Counted from the stretch's first letter, positions 47,837 through 60,763 are shown. The stretch: 64,000 nucleotides of DNA from Clitopilus passeckerianus (GCA_944990035.1 CALYLX010000077.1:62001-126000); one strand, 5' to 3'. Numbers and translations: made by a program. Notes: generated from the sequence alone by a model not told the origin.

Positions 47837-49333
47837 TTAAACTCCTGTGTCTCCCAGACAACAACGAAACACCTGCGTAGCCTCTGGTCCAAGAGTCTCT
47901 TCAATCTCCTTCTCCCAAGACTTCACCAGCGCCACTTCGTCGAACCTCACCTGGTCGATCCAAAGATTGCATCGCTCAAGCGGAAGGTAGAAAGGCAAGG
48001 CTGTCACTCTCAACCTGGAATGAAGCATTCTGATGAAAGAGGTTGACCCGGCTAAAGCTTTGTGAAGGGGCTGCAATTCTAATCGCGTTAAGTTGGGTAA
48101 GACGTTGTTTTCCGGGTCGTCGGCCTCCAATGTGAGGGCATTGAAGATGGGTTCGAAAGGCTGGTAGGCGCAGATGGTTAGATTTTGTAGCTTGGGGGCG
48201 TGCCGAAGTAGGTTGACAAGCTCAGCAGTGTGATGCTTAAATACGAGCGTTTCAAGATTGCGCAACTGCAGAAAGAAGTGCCCGGGTTGTACCCAGTGGG
48301 TCCAAGTGCGGCGGTAAAGTTCTTCTGTGTTTTCTAGGGATAAGAATCGGAGGTTCCCGAAAGACAAACCATGAACGACTGCTGGAAACAGATAATCGTT
48401 CAATGAAAGGGTCAGTGACTGAAGGTTGTCGATGGTGCCTGCGTCTTCAGCAACAGGGTCCGGATGGACCAGGTTACCTTCCCAGGCGCCTCCAATATCT
48501 ACGTCAAAGTATCCGGTATGGACGTTCACGCAGAGAGATAAAAGCGCAGGAAATTTGCTCCAATGAATTTGAGAAAGTGACAGGCTGGTCAGCTGAGACC
48601 AGGGGAAGAGAACGTGAAATCGCCCGAGGGGCCGCGAGAACGTAAATGAAAGGTCGAGCTTCAACTTTCGAAAGCAAGGCGCATGACGCATGGGCACCAG
48701 TGGGTCGGTTGGAATTTGTGAAAATGGCTTGGACGGCAGAGTGATGGTGAGTTCTTTCAAGGAATCAAAATGTGGATCGGCAAGTAGAAGTTTTGCATGT
48801 CGTTTCGAATCCAAAATGTGCAGGTGCAGGCGGTGGATCTGGTGAGAGATTTTGGTGAGGTCGTAGGGGCAGCCGTGGAATACCGAGTGGTAGAACATGG
48901 TTAGGCCGTGGGTGGGGCCAGTTCTCTTCAGCCATTGCTTTAGGTAGGATATGTCCTTGGGACCTCTGAAAGCTATGGTAGCCCATAGCTCTGGGGTAGA
49001 GACCGCAACTTTCCTCCAAAACGAGCATACCTGCGATACTGATAAAGGAGTGGAGGATTCGTGCGGCTTGAAGTACGGGAGGGTGTCGTCATCAGTATCG
49101 AGGGTGTGGCATAGCAGAAAAATGTGCTGTATGAGCTCATGAGGTAAGCCGTAGATTGATGTATGATTCGCAGAACGTGAGATCAGGAGTCCCTGGAGCT
49201 TTTCCCGTTCTTTCTGTCTCTCTTTGCCCTTCAGATTTAGGTCGTCCAATGCCAACAACTTTGCTAGAACTGCAGAGCGGATGTCATGCGGAGTTGGTTG
49301 TTCACATTCCCGAGCACCAATACTGTGCTCCAT
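47837..49333 (-). CDS. F-box/LRR-like protein, intact single exon
   Basis: A single uninterrupted 498-codon frame from the ATG at 49333. An N-terminal helical region (LNLKGKERQKEREKLQGLLI) precedes the F-box: YGLPHELIQHIFLLCH, then VSQVCSFWRKVAVSTPELWATI. Repeats follow with the conserved blocks LHLHILDSKRHAKLLL, LFPWSQLTSLSL, LQLRNLETLVFKHH and LLRHAPKLQNLTI. It is the only minus-strand member of this cluster without a frame problem, so it serves as the reference for judging the others. Predicted SCF ubiquitin-ligase substrate adaptor; target unknown. Confidence 0.85.
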   Translation of the reverse strand: MEHSIGARECEQPTPHDIRSAVLAKLLALDDLNLKGKERQKEREKLQGLLISRSANHTSIYGLPHELIQHIFLLCHTLDTDDDTLPYFKPHESSTPLSVSQVCSFWRKVAVSTPELWATIAFRGPKDISYLKQWLKRTGPTHGLTMFYHSVFHGCPYDLTKISHQIHRLHLHILDSKRHAKLLLADPHFDSLKELTITLPSKPFSQIPTDPLVPMRHAPCFRKLKLDLSFTFSRPLGRFHVLFPWSQLTSLSLSQIHWSKFPALLSLCVNVHTGYFDVDIGGAWEGNLVHPDPVAEDAGTIDNLQSLTLSLNDYLFPAVVHGLSFGNLRFLSLENTEELYRRTWTHWVQPGHFFLQLRNLETLVFKHHTAELVNLLRHAPKLQNLTICAYQPFEPIFNALTLEADDPENNVLPNLTRLELQPLHKALAGSTSFIRMLHSRLRVTALPFYLPLERCNLWIDQVRFDEVALVKSWEKEIEETLGPEATQVFRCCLGDTGV

Positions 49334-49736
49334 TCGTAGCTTCGGTGTTTATGTACGACTAGAGAGAGATGGTAGCAGGCAAGTGTGGAAGGCGCGTGTT
49401 GCAAAAGCAAGGTCGAAATGAGTCGAACTGTCAGAAATAGGACCGGAACACCCGGCCCGGTATTTATCCTGAGCAATCATACGAATTCAAATGGCGGGCA
49501 AGGAAGTTCATGAATACAGGCGCAGGCTGGAAGGTATGACTTGCAACAAGGCAGTACAATCGAGAGTCGCCACAAGGGCCCTCGATGTTAAAGCGATGAG
49601 AACCGAAGGCAAATTGGTGTGAGCGCAATACAGCCCCGGTACTACAAGAACGAAGAATCGTAATGGGAGTATCAAATATCCGATGCTTAAAGTGCATTAT
49701 TGTACAACACTAGTGTCCTTGGCATTCTATCCTATC

Positions 49737-51338
49737 CTAGGAGCCTGATGTCGTTGGACCAGAATCAGGTGGGTCATAACCTAAGTTCCGTAGATCTCGG
49801 GTAACAATTTCTGTCAGGTTCTCAGATTCTGCGAAGACTTCTCGGAAGTTCGTTCGCATGAGAAGAGTGTCCATCAGGGCCTGAAAACGCTAGGTCAGAA
49901 ATGCAGCCACAGACGTGATCGAGTAAAGGCGAACATTTGTGTATATCCTCCCAATGGGCACTAGAAACATCCCGCATATGTGGCCAGTGCTCTGTTTAGC
50001 CAGGACTACTCATCAAAAGATAACGTCAGATTCATCTGAGGTGATGGAGAATGAGGAATAGAAAGTCTCACCAAGGGCTAACCCAGCAGAAACGACGAAT
50101 ATGGTAGCGAATAAGCCGGTCTGTACTGCCTTTCGAACGAGTATGGACAAGAGCCGGTCGGGCTTCGATGAGCCTGTACGATAAGAATTGAATTCCCGTG
50201 CCAGCGAAGCTAGAATCCATGTTAATGAAACGTAGGCCGAGCAGAAAACGATGTAGCGTACTTGAAAGGATAACGTCCGTTGTAGCTTGCATGATCCACG
50301 AAATGTAGAAGTATCGAGATTTCGCGATAGTAGTCCATCTGGAAAGCGGGGAGTGTGAGGAATGTGGATAAATAAAGGAAGTGTAGACGTACGTCTTATT
50401 GCCAAGAACAATATATCTGTGAGAGTTGCAATGAGTTGCGTAGAGAGCGGGGTGGAACGAAGGCTGACCTGATCGTAGAGGCAATACCGAGTGTTAGATT
50501 GAGGGAGATTAGGACCATCAGGAGTACGTATATATCCCGCCGGTCATTCAAACGGTACAGCCTAGGTAGTCATGAGAAGTAAGCCTGATGGGTCGTTTGC
50601 AGAAGAGCAAAGTACACATACCTGCGAGCAAGGAAATTCTGCGTTAAGACGGCAGAGAGGGTTTCCATTACGGGGCTGATGAGGTACGCCCAGAAGGGGT
50701 CTGGGATCAAAGCTATGTCATGACTTCGAAGGCCGCAATTAGAAAGGGGCTGACTGTTCAGATTCTCTGGATTATCGTAGTTTTTGACACTGGAACCCAT
50801 CATAAGTGGCCATAATCGACAAAATGGCGGGAGACGTACAGGTAAAACCAGACGTTGTAGATCACTCTTGGAGCCGAATATGTCTGTCAGCAGCGTGCAG
50901 AGGCAATAGTTCAAAATCTACTCACATCGCGGAATGCGAGATGTCGACTGCCAGAAGAGCGTGTACCGTAGCCCTTTGATACAGAACGTTAGTTGGCTGT
51001 CCCAGGCATATGACTTTAAAAACACACCTGACCCATAGGGAATCATTGAATTCTAACTCGAAAGTCAGGGGAAGCAAAGGGTTGACCTAAATTCTACGTA
51101 CTTGCCGTATAGTAAAGAACGTATTGATAGGTCACAACGCCGAAAAGGAATGTGTTGACTTTGGAGAATATGCACAAGGATGTACCCTGGAATCAGTCGA
51201 CAAGCCACCAGGCGGACAGTATCAGGAGGCTCACTTAAGGCGCCAATAAACATAGGCCCTTCATGGTGTAAGCGTCTTCGGTATCTTAGCTTCAGAGCTG
51301 GGATGGCGCATACCTAGGGACGAACTGTACTCTCCCAT
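49737..51338 (-). CDS. DUF6534 multi-pass membrane protein (G2)
   Basis: Starts MGEYSSSLG at 51338, with a GTATGC donor in phase 1. The second exon gives GPMFIGAL, the third VNTFLFGVVTYQYVLYYTA. Middle exons include PFWAYLISPVMETLSAVLTQNFLARR, the loop LAREFNSYRTGSSKPDRLLSILVRKAVQTG and FATIFVVSAGLALG. The last exons give ALMDTLLMRTNFREVFAESENLTEIVTRDLRNLG, ending GPTTSGS with a stop at 49739-49737. Hydrophobicity fits about seven helices. It forms a tandem pair with G3, starts 2581 bases apart, and the upstream regions are similar. Confidence 0.75.
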
Positions 51339-52321
51339 TGCAGAGTAGACCAGAAGCGTGAGGGATGGAAGAGGAGCATGTGCGTCCGAGGGAGAGTCAC
51401 CGTCCTTTTTAAAGTTGACGCGTGAGCCCTGAATTTAGGGACCTAACGCCGATCCTTTGTCAGTGGCGGAAGTCGTAATCATTTACGAGAGCACATAACG
51501 TACTGGAGGTGCGGGGTTTCCTCCTAGTTGAAAATCAAAGAATTGTGGCATAACCACAGAGCATTGGAGTTCCATGGTTAAGCATACTGCATCAGCGGAC
51601 AGAGCGGTTTCCTGCCCGATATCAGGCGTGAGCTTATGCTAACGATAATACAGCGCGGACCAAGACGGCGATGGCGGATGAGTTTTGAATTTGAATCGTC
51701 GCCCGATGGGATATGGCGGGGTTGTCAGGAGATCCGGCAAACTCGAGCGACTTGGGTTGACGCATAAATCCTGGGCGTTTCTGAGTAAACAGGGGTCAGG
51801 TGAGATGTGTGAGCATACCAGGTTTAGCTATATTTTCATTGGCGTGGTTTTTGGCAGACTGCAAGACGAGAAGGCGTGTTCGCTGGAAGGGTCGTGGTTG
51901 GCAGATGATTGAACGACGATGACTTTGCCATTTATGGCGACCGGCATCCTAGATTTCAACCGGGGAAATATGTACACGTCCGGGGGAGCCGAGATGAACC
52001 GGCCCATCGTAAGATGGTTGGGAGAAGGCATGAAAGAGGATCAACCAAAACCTTTGAGGAGAAAAATAATCTCCTGAGCCTCCAGCACCGGAGATTTTTT
52101 TAGCGCCACTGGCTTTTGGCCGCCAGCTCTACCAGTGGCACGGAGTATACAGAATTTTTTCGAGTCAAATCCCAATCCACGCCGGCAAAACCTTTCTAGC
52201 TAGCCACGAGAATAAAAAATGAAAAAGCTACTATAGTACGTAGCTGGGGACAGTTCGGAAAGTGGAATAGGGCGGGTGAAGACTGAAGTCAAAGTCTAAA
52301 TCCCATTCACGGCATGAACTA
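51339..52321. other. Intergenic stretch; G2 promoter side
   Basis: About 51370-51500 resembles 53960-54090 upstream of G3 (TTTTTAAAGTTG / TTTTTAAGTTGG, then a shared order CCCTGA-TTTA-GGGAC-TA-CGC-GATC). The rest shows nothing recognisable. Confidence 0.5.
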
Positions 52322-53919
52322 CTATACAACAGTATTAGAATCTTCAGTGTAAACACTATTAATCGAGGGGTCAGAGAGCTTAGAGTCAGAGGAAGGAGGA
52401 TCAGAGCCGAAGTGTTGCAAATCACGAGCCACAATATCCGTAAGGTTCTCCGATGCTGAAAATACTTCTCTAAAATTTGTTCGTATGAGTAGAGTATCCA
52501 TCAACGCCTGCGGATATGATGTCAAAAATGAGGAAAATGGAGAACAGAAGGCGACAAACGTTGGTGTACACCCGTCCGAGAGGCACGACAAACATCCCAC
52601 AAAGATGACCGGTGCTTTCCTGGGCAAGGACTAGGCATAGGAAGCAAGAATTGTAAGGACAGCCAGCTCACCGAAAGAAAGGACGTACGGAGGACGAGCG
52701 CAGCGCAGACGGTAAAAATAGTGGCAAACAGGCCGCTCTGGATGGCTTTCCGAACGAGGATTGATAATACTTGGTCGGACTTCGATGAACCTGTGCGAAA
52801 CGAATTGAATTCCCTTGCCAGAGAGCCTGAACATCCAATGAGTTGCTGAAAAGCCATTGAAACGAAAGGGAACAAAATACTTGAAATGATGGCGTCGGTC
52901 ATAGCCTGTATGATCCACGGAACGTACAAGTACTGAGCTTTCACAACGTTGACCCATCTAAACAGGGGCGAGTTGAAGGACGTTGCACAAAGAGTTGGAA
53001 ACGCACGTCATTTCAGTGACAAGAAAATAGCTGGGGGGATATCAGATGCGTTGAGAGGTGTAATTGAAGCCAGACTAACTTCAGCGACGAGGCGAGGCCG
53101 AGCGTTAGATTAAGAGATATCATCACCATCAGGATGATGTAGATACTCCGTCGTTCATTCAGACGATACAGCCTGGACAATGATTAGAAATTAGTTGGAG
53201 CGAAGAAACAGGCGACGTACCGGCGGGCGAGGAAGTTCTGCGTCAAAACGGCGGAGAAGGTTTCCATTACAGGGCTGATGAGGTATGCCCAGAACGGAAC
53301 TGGTGGAGAAACCGAGTTAATCCGCAGGTGTCAAATCGCAGGTACATCAGCTCACTGTTGACATTCGACGGGTTGTTGTAGTTCTCGACGCTAGAACTTG
53401 AATTAGTGGTTGTAATCTCCAAGGTCGTTATCCACGTACAGATAAAACCAGACATTGTAGACTATTCTTCAGCGAAAACATGGCGTCAGCGGCGCAAGAG
53501 AGGGGAGAGCGCAAGGCCGTTTACATTGCTGAATGAGATATATCAATCGCCAGGAGCGTGTGCACGGTGGCCCTTTGATGTAGAATTGGTGTCCCATTCG
53601 AGAACCTTGCTAATGAAGAACTCACCTAACCCATAGGGAGTCATTGAATTCTGCCATTCTCAGTAAGATGAGAAGCGATCGTGGATTAACCACGTACTTG
53701 CAGTGTAATAGAGAATGTACTGGTGTGTGACAACACCGAAAAGGAACGTGTTGACTGTCAAAGATGATGGGTTGGTTCGGTAACAGGTCAAGTTCAATGA
53801 GATAACAGAACTCACGGGCGGCTCCGAGCAGCATGGTTCCTCCAGGATACAAGTAAGCTTCCTATATTGAGACAGGTAATAATCCAGTACTCACCTAGTG
53901 ACCAGCCGTACTCTCCCAT
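52322..53919 (-). CDS. DUF6534 multi-pass membrane protein (G3)
   Basis: Starts MGEYGWSLG at 53919 (phase-1 donor GTGAGT), then GGTMLLGAA, VNTFLFGVVTHQYILYYTA, VPFWAYLISPVMETFSAVLTQNFLARR, the loop GSLAREFNSFRTGSSKSDQVL and SILVRKAIQSGLFATIFTVC, and a last exon ALMDTLLIRTNFREVFSASENLTDIVARDLQHFG with a Ser/Asp-rich tail ending NTVV at 52322. It is very close to G2, a recent tandem duplicate. The C-terminal tail after the ARDL motif is the most diverged part. Confidence 0.75.
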
Positions 53920-54503
53920 ATTGTAGAGTCGACCGTAGTCAGTGAGGAACGGAGGGGAAGAGGAACATGTCCATTCGAGTACTTGCCATCACCATCGTTT
54001 TTAAGTTGGTGCATCACCCCTGACTTTAAGTAGGGACTAGCGCTGATCAAACTTTTGCCACAGTCAACGAAAGTCATCATCATGACGGGAGCAAATTGCG
54101 TACAAGCAAACAAGCACGTAAAGCGAACATAACATTCAGCTAGCTGTTATGGAGCTGTTATGAGGAATCATATTTTCTTGCTTGGCCTCGAACCATAGCC
54201 GTTTCTCGCAGTGGATTTCAAGGAGAGAAGTCAAGGCGAAGTTGCTGGAGGTAAAGAGCGAGTCGCAGGAGGCGCCACTCAAAATTACAGTGTGAGCGGC
54301 CTCGGCCTTCGAGGCATAGCCACCCGGCCAATTATTGGGGCCCGAGTTTTCCCCGTATAGAAATAGTTACGGCAACACGTGTATCCATGGCGGAGAACTC
54401 GATTGGCAACAAGCGGCCAGGTCGCTGAGGTCAATACTGCAGCCTGACCTCAAGAAATCCGTGTGTTCGAACTTCGTAGAAATGAATACAGTGCGAGATG
54501 CGA

Positions 54504-56232
54504 TCAAGGCCCAGGAGTTTGATTGTGTCTATGCAATCTGACATCTTCTAGGTCGTACTCCTCTGTCCTCCCCGCGTCTATTGTATAGTCCTCCGTGTGG
54601 TATGTTCTCCGCTCCGCCTCAAAGGTTGTCTCCACCATCTCCCCCATAGGACCAATAGCTCGATCCATAAAGTTCGCAGTCGCGCCCTTTGGAGGAACCG
54701 CAATGCGATAATTCCCCAACGTTGTGCCGCCGTGGTAATCTGACTGGGATGCTGAGCGTAGATTGAGTACGAGACGGGATATCATCGTTGCCGTTATGAG
54801 TTGGCTGAAAGTTGCACCAATGGCCTTGAGATCTGGGACGGCCGTCTGAAAGGTCATTAGAAATAACCCTACAAATGAAGAAGAAACGATACCCACAAAG
54901 TAGATCAAAGTGTTCATTAGGTTCGCCGCGAAGATGACGAAGAAATATAATGTCCCATCCCGTACGAAGATGTGGAGGATTCTATAAGCAGTGGCTTGGT
55001 TAGCAACGATAATACTATGGTTCAGACAACTAGTCCTTACGGAGCAGACCGTCTATTCATGAAGATGATCTCTCTTGAGCGATAGAGCGTAAGGAGGAAC
55101 ATGATGGAATTCGTGATTAGTGGGGCAACCCATACGGCGGCTGCGAGGCAGAGGTGAGGTGAGAAGAACAGGAATATACAAAAGGCGTCTATGACCTACC
55201 GATCAAGCTACGCCCAGTCAAGATGCAACCTGAAAGATGGAGTGAGTACGGTCCGCCTCAGAGCGGAGGGAGAAGCCGACATACCGATAAATCCGGGAGG
55301 TAGCTCCAGCGCTGAGGAGAATATTAGCCTTGTGTTCCGTACAGCGAGTTGGACGACAATACTTACCATATCCCGTGTTGACACCCAGTGACGCCATGAC
55401 AATCTGAGCTGCCCATAATATGAGAAGGAACCCCAATATCCATGTGTTACGATTGTAGAGAGCGTAGACCCGCATGATCATGATTACTGGTCCCCGAAAT
55501 GAGCGGAGGAGCCAAGATTGGGAATTTAATGGGCTTACATTCGCACACTAGGCAAACGTAAGAACGGCGGTGAGCGGGGAAGGGTGACGGAGTGAACTCA
55601 CCTGCGATCAACGCAACTGTCGAAGCGCCTTCGAACTTCACAAAGCCTTCACATCTGCTTCCAATAAGAACGAGAGAATACCGATAAAGAAGAGAAGACT
55701 GACGCCTAGAGAACCCGTGAGTAGAAAGCTAGGTCTGTATTGGGAAAGGAGACGCACCGTGGCCGTCCATGCCGGATCGTTGAAAGCTGCGGGGAGAAAG
55801 TCTGAATACACGCGTTCCGCTATGCCTCCTTTGGCTTACCGTTGATGATTATAATGAATTGGAGTGGTGTGCAGTAGCGATTAATGAGGAATAGAATGGA
55901 TGCCCCAGAGATCTTGGCTTTCCATATCCTTTCGACCTGTGCAAACGTGCTTGATTCATCTTCCGTACGTATCGGGCGTAAAATTTCGAAACCGTACCTC
56001 TTCAGAGAAAGTTATAACTGCACAGCCCGTGTCAGCGCCGGCTCCCTTCGTGAGAGGCATGTTGTACGCACTATGGTCATAGACGAGGAAGACGTAGGAT
56101 GCAACCTGAAAGTATTTTGCCGCCTGTCTGGTCTCCACCGTTTGATAAACGTCAACAAACGTCAAGGAATGGACCTACAAATGCGTAGCGCCGGAAATCA
56201 GGGCTTCAAGGGGTAGACCAGGTGCAGCCATT
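54504..56232 (-). CDS. DUF6533-domain membrane protein
   Basis: Starts MAAPGLPLEALISGATHLQ at 56232. An intron whose acceptor falls in GACCAG-ACAG joins it to AAKYFQVASYVFLVYDH, the opening of the DUF6533 domain. Further exons give ITFSEEV-R, ASILFLINRYCTPLQFIIII, LLTGSLGVSLLFFIGIL, the MIMRVYALYNRNTWILGFLL helix, and finally NTLIYFVGIVSSSFVG, the ATMISRLVLNLRS segment and a polar tail ending HRHNQTPGP. M-R-V-Y-A-L-Y and M-I-S-R-L-x-L-N-L-R are family hallmarks. Role unknown; membrane protein of about seven helices. It sits between G3 and G4 on the same strand. Some exon edges are approximate. Confidence 0.72.
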
Positions 56233-57345
56233 CCATGGGCAAGGACGACGAAGTAACCGATGGTGCCAGTTCTCCGCAAGGTCTTTTATTTAACGTCCTG
56301 CAAAGTAGCCGAGTGCTGATCAAGATCAGGTACTTGGTCAGGCGGGCGATATGAAGAACAGATGATGCAGCTGCGTTGGCCAATACGGAGTCAATTCACG
56401 TTGCATGTGTCGCGTGGTTGAGGCTAAGCCAATCGGAAACAGACCCGGTCAAACCGATCAATCAAACCATCACGGCTTTTGTATGGCTATGCCCATCGTC
56501 CGATAGCCTCATGGCACCCATTTATAGCCGTCTGCGTTTGATCTGGCTCCTTGGCAGAGAAGGAGGTTCGAGCTTAGGTATAAGTAACTCGTATATTGAT
56601 ACCAATTATCGGCGAAAGATGCCCCCGAACAACATTTTCATCGTCAAACTCCATCATTCAAAGTTTTGAAACGACAGCAGTTGCGGGGACATCTGGCAGA
56701 AAGACAGGTAACTGTATGGCTACTCTTTGTTCGATATCATTCATAATCGCCTGTCAGCCACATACAGCCTTCATCCGCGCTAGTTCCATGATAAGTAGAA
56801 ACAGCTAGTTTCGAGTCTACTCCTAGTAATGCAAAACGACCCCTCCAAGTAGGCAGGCCCTGGCAGGTGTCAATGCACAATCCAGGGTAAAAGTAACAGA
56901 GTACAACGCAGGCAATGATCATCCACATATCGTTTCTAAAGACCGTCAATATCATAAACGGATCAATTCATTTTGAGGCGGATGTTCGCACTTTATGCCG
57001 ATCATAATGCACTTTCCCCTGGTTTCTGGTTGGACTTTGGCCAGTGGTATACTTGACCGTTGACCGCTTATTCCGATGACACGGGAATGGGAATTGAGGC
57101 CGGAACATTGTAATCCAATACGATACAGCTCACCCGACCAACATAAGGCACGCACTTCACTTGCGAACCCATGAACGGCTTCCATCTCGCAGAAGGTATA
57201 TTTATAATACAACTAATAAGTCAATATAGTACATTGGGGTTCCGGCAATGTGGTATAATTATCAAAATAGTAAGGGTATCTAGGAGGCTTGGTCAAAGGT
57301 GGGGTGAGAAACGAATCAAAATAGAACGAACTCGACGTCCAAGTC
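56233..57345. other. Intergenic stretch, nothing recognised
   Basis: Possible short minus-strand membrane-like frames (for example WMIIACVVLCYFYPGLCI near 56900) hint at remnants of another DUF6533 or DUF6534 copy, but no gene can be supported. Confidence 0.4.
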
Positions 57346-58976
57346 TTAGGTGTTCACCGACATGCTCTCGGTAACAGATTCGGTATCAGAATCAGGCTCA
57401 TCAGGTACCGCATCATATCCAAAGTTTCTGAGGTCCCGCTCGACTATCTCGGTCAGGTTTTCAGCTGGCGTGAAAACCTCCCGAAGGTCGCTCCGCATGA
57501 GTAGTGTATCCATCAGTGCCTAGCGGGAGCAGGTGTCAGCGTAAGTCAAATGGCCATTAGGCCCAAACTCACGTTTGTATAGATGCGGCCCATTGGAAAG
57601 GCGAAGGTCGCACCAAGACTGCCCATGTTTTCCCAGTAAACTGTGTGGGCTAGTTGTCAGCGACAACCATGGGATGAACATAGCATACTCACATTGCGTT
57701 AAACCGGTAAGCAGGGAGAAAATCGTGGCGAATGCTCCTGTCTGGATAGTTTTGCGCATGATTGTACCAAGCATCCTATCGGATTTTGATCGACCACCTT
57801 TAAATGCGTAGAACTCGAGGGCGAGGGATACTAAGGGAAGATTAGATCGCGAGTCTTACAGAACGAGAGAAGGCCGAGCACATACCAGAGAGCGTAATGT
57901 CCACCGTACTGTGTAGAGTAAGCCACGCGATATACATCCACCGGTATTCGTTGAGGCGAGACATTCTGCACTTGACATTAGATTAATATGGGTGAGGTCG
58001 AGTATGGAGTACGTACGATTCCAGCCCCATGTAGAAAGGTCTGTGAAAGGAGGCATAAACTCAGTAACAGGCTAAGAATAAACGCTGTGATGTGTACGCA
58101 CGTTATTCCCGCACCAATGTCGCCTATAAAGCTCAGGCAGATGAAAACAAGCAAGAAGATGTGAAGGTCTCGGCGTCGGTTGAGACGATATAGTCTAATA
58201 GTAGGGGGTTCAGCATTTTAGTAACGACCTATCACAGGTCAGAGAAATGGTACGGCACCGGTACGCAAGAAAGGTCTGGGTCAGGACGGCTGCGAGGCCC
58301 TGGAAAATTGGTGTAACTAGGTACGCCCATACTGGCTCTGTTGACAGAATGAGTGGTCTTGTCATCAGAAGGGAAAGTGGTTTGCTCACTCATTATCGCG
58401 GCTGGATTATTGAAGTGATTGACACTGGGGTGGTCCAAATGAGATTTCAAGAGACAGGGAGATGGTCATGTACATACATGTAGTACCAGGGGACGTAGAT
58501 TATTCTATGGGAATGGTCAGCGGATCGAAAAGGAGATGGGCCATGCACTCACATGAGTGAATGGGTAACATCGATGGCCACCAGAGCGTGGACGGTATTC
58601 CTGCAACCACATGGGCTTGTGGGTGAGCAATCGATGGCAGAGAAGGCGCCAATGCTCCTACCTAATCCAACGAGGATCATTCAAACCTGCAAAATAAGCG
58701 TTGAATCTCTGGATAAACGTGGCTTCCGAATAGACGTACGAGAGGTGTAATATACAATGAACTGGTGGACAACGACACCGAAAAGGAATGTGTTAACTGG
58801 TAACAGTGTTTGATATTAGCGGGGCGTCTGGAAGCTGGGGCACTTAAACGCACTGAAAGCCCCAACTAGAAGGGTCCCTAAATTGACGAACACATTGAGC
58901 TCCTGTCCAGCAATTGGCTTGGATTGAGCTTACCTAAAGACAATTCAACGCCAATCTTCGGGCTTCCATCTCCCAT
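57346..58976 (-). CDS. DUF6534 multi-pass membrane protein (G4)
   Basis: Starts MGDGSPKIGVELSLG at 58976 (phase-1 donor GTAAGC). Exons read GTLLVGAF, VNTFLFGVVVHQFIVYYTS, an EPVWAYLVTPIFQGLAAVLTQTFLARR-like block near 58270, VSLALEFYAFKGGRSKSDRML and GTIMRKTIQTGAFATIFSLLTG, and MDTLLMRSDLREVFTPAENLTEIVERDLRNFGYDAV. The tail is acidic and Ser/Thr-rich, ending SMSVNT with a stop at 57348-57346. It is more diverged from G2 and G3 than they are from each other. Function unknown. Confidence 0.72.
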
Positions 58977-60763
58977 CGGTCAACAGAACATGAAACGCGC
59001 ACAAGTTCAGAGAGAAATCAACGGGGAGGGCCACAACGAAGTTGGAAAGGAAGCAAGAGCCACACACCAGAGGAGACTCCCATATATCCACCCAAATTTG
59101 TCGCGACCCTGCTGCCCTGAATCCAATTTAACCTTGTCAAATCTCTGTCAATCTCAACTTAATCCGGCCGGAACCGCCACCCCTTGGAGCTCCAAGCGGT
59201 AAGCGAACTGCAATTCTCGGAATTCGGAGCTCGCTTGACTGTGGCTGGGGGGAGGCGAGGAATTCTGGAAGCAGTCACGTAAAGGTTGCCACAATTTGCC
59301 AACCTGAGATTCGTCCAAGAAAAGTAGCAATTTGAGGTGGGCTTAAAATAGGTGTGCGGGTGTCGAAGAGCCCGACATATTAGTGAGGGACTTCAAGCGC
59401 CCCTTTGAAAACTGTGGAAACCTGGCAGCACGCCGTGGCAGATCGAATAAGGGCTCAAATAGCCAACCGCTCGCCTTCTGTCATTTTGTGCGGTGTAACG
59501 CACAGTCCGAACCTTCGCATTGCACTCTCACAAGACACTTTCAGGTGAGGCTGAGTGGAGGATCGGTTGGAGCTGGACTCGTTCAGACTTATCTTCTTGT
59601 ATCCACCGTCCAAGAGCCATTGAATTTGAAGATCGCCATCGCGAGACTCGGAAAACTTGGAGATGATGGCAAGAGGCAAGTCCTAATTTGGAAGTAAATG
59701 ATCACGTGCCTCAAGAAAGTTCTGATTCTTTCCACCACCACCACAACTCAGCTCAAAAACGAAAGCACCCCATGAAGCCGAGTCCCCTCGACCTAACGGA
59801 AGATCCAGCCGGAGGCACATTCTCTATCGCCACGAGTAATTGTGGGTAACCTCGTCGGAATCGAACCTGCAAGTGGTATGTGTGGAGGAATTGAGCGTCA
59901 TGTGGGCATCCTCTTCTTTTCAGTGTTCACTATTGTAATTGACTCGTCTCTCCTTCACGCCAGCTCAAAAGCTATCAGAACTCTGCTTTAGCGCTGAGAA
60001 GAGCCTCTAACACCGTCCAGTGGTTCATTGGACGACATCAGCTTCTCTCTCTGTCCTTGGAGCCTGCTCGCCCTTGGCATTAGCCACGTCCTCCTCACAC
60101 ACATTCTCCAGTCGACCAGTCGACCACCTTCATGCGCAGGCGACGCACAGTATGCACAGGTCTTAGACGCTGCTGCTCTGAGCCCTGGAGAAGCTTTTGG
60201 CGCCGTTCTTGCTCGACATGCCTGCATGCCCCTTCCTCCAATAAGCAGTCAGACATTCCACCCAACATAGACCAAAATCGATGCCGAAGGAGTGAGTTCT
60301 CCTCTTGATATGGCACCAGTAAAAGGAACGGGAAGCTTATCGTTCGACTAGGGGGAGGTCGGACGAGAGATTGTGTATGCCTCAGATCTGTGACTCTGAG
60401 TAACTCAATAAAGCGGGTTCTTTTGACTGTATTATCCACTTCAGTACCTCAATCCGATCACCATTCAACTGAACACATTCTTATGCTTTCAATTGTGGCT
60501 TGTTGATCATACTTTGATGTACTACCCTTGGGTTTCAATATCATTTATTTCGAAATCGGAACCTGGCCTGAGCGCTTGTGGCTTGATTGACGCACAGGAC
60601 CCAAAAGCGGTTGTCTTCCTCACATCACTTGATCTACTGGCACCCCGGCATGCTGTGATTTGTCCTGGCTGACCTTAGGCCGTCTGAATCAAGGCGGCGC
60701 CCTTCTTTTTCTTCCATTCACGCTCGCTTATTCGATCTAGAGTCGTTCCCATAGTTTGTCCCC
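58977..60763. other. Intergenic stretch, nothing recognised
   Basis: No reading frame with recognisable motifs. A 25-codon frame at about 59773-59850 (MKPSPLDLTEDPAGG, ending SNCG) is too short to support. A tRNA-like T-loop word at about 59858-59868 does not fold; see rejected items. Confidence 0.45.

Noticed and set aside
59845..59905. tRNA-like word on the minus strand (GGTTCGATTCC)
   Set aside because: The flanking bases do not form a five-pair T stem, and no D arm, anticodon arm or matching acceptor half is found 70 bases away.
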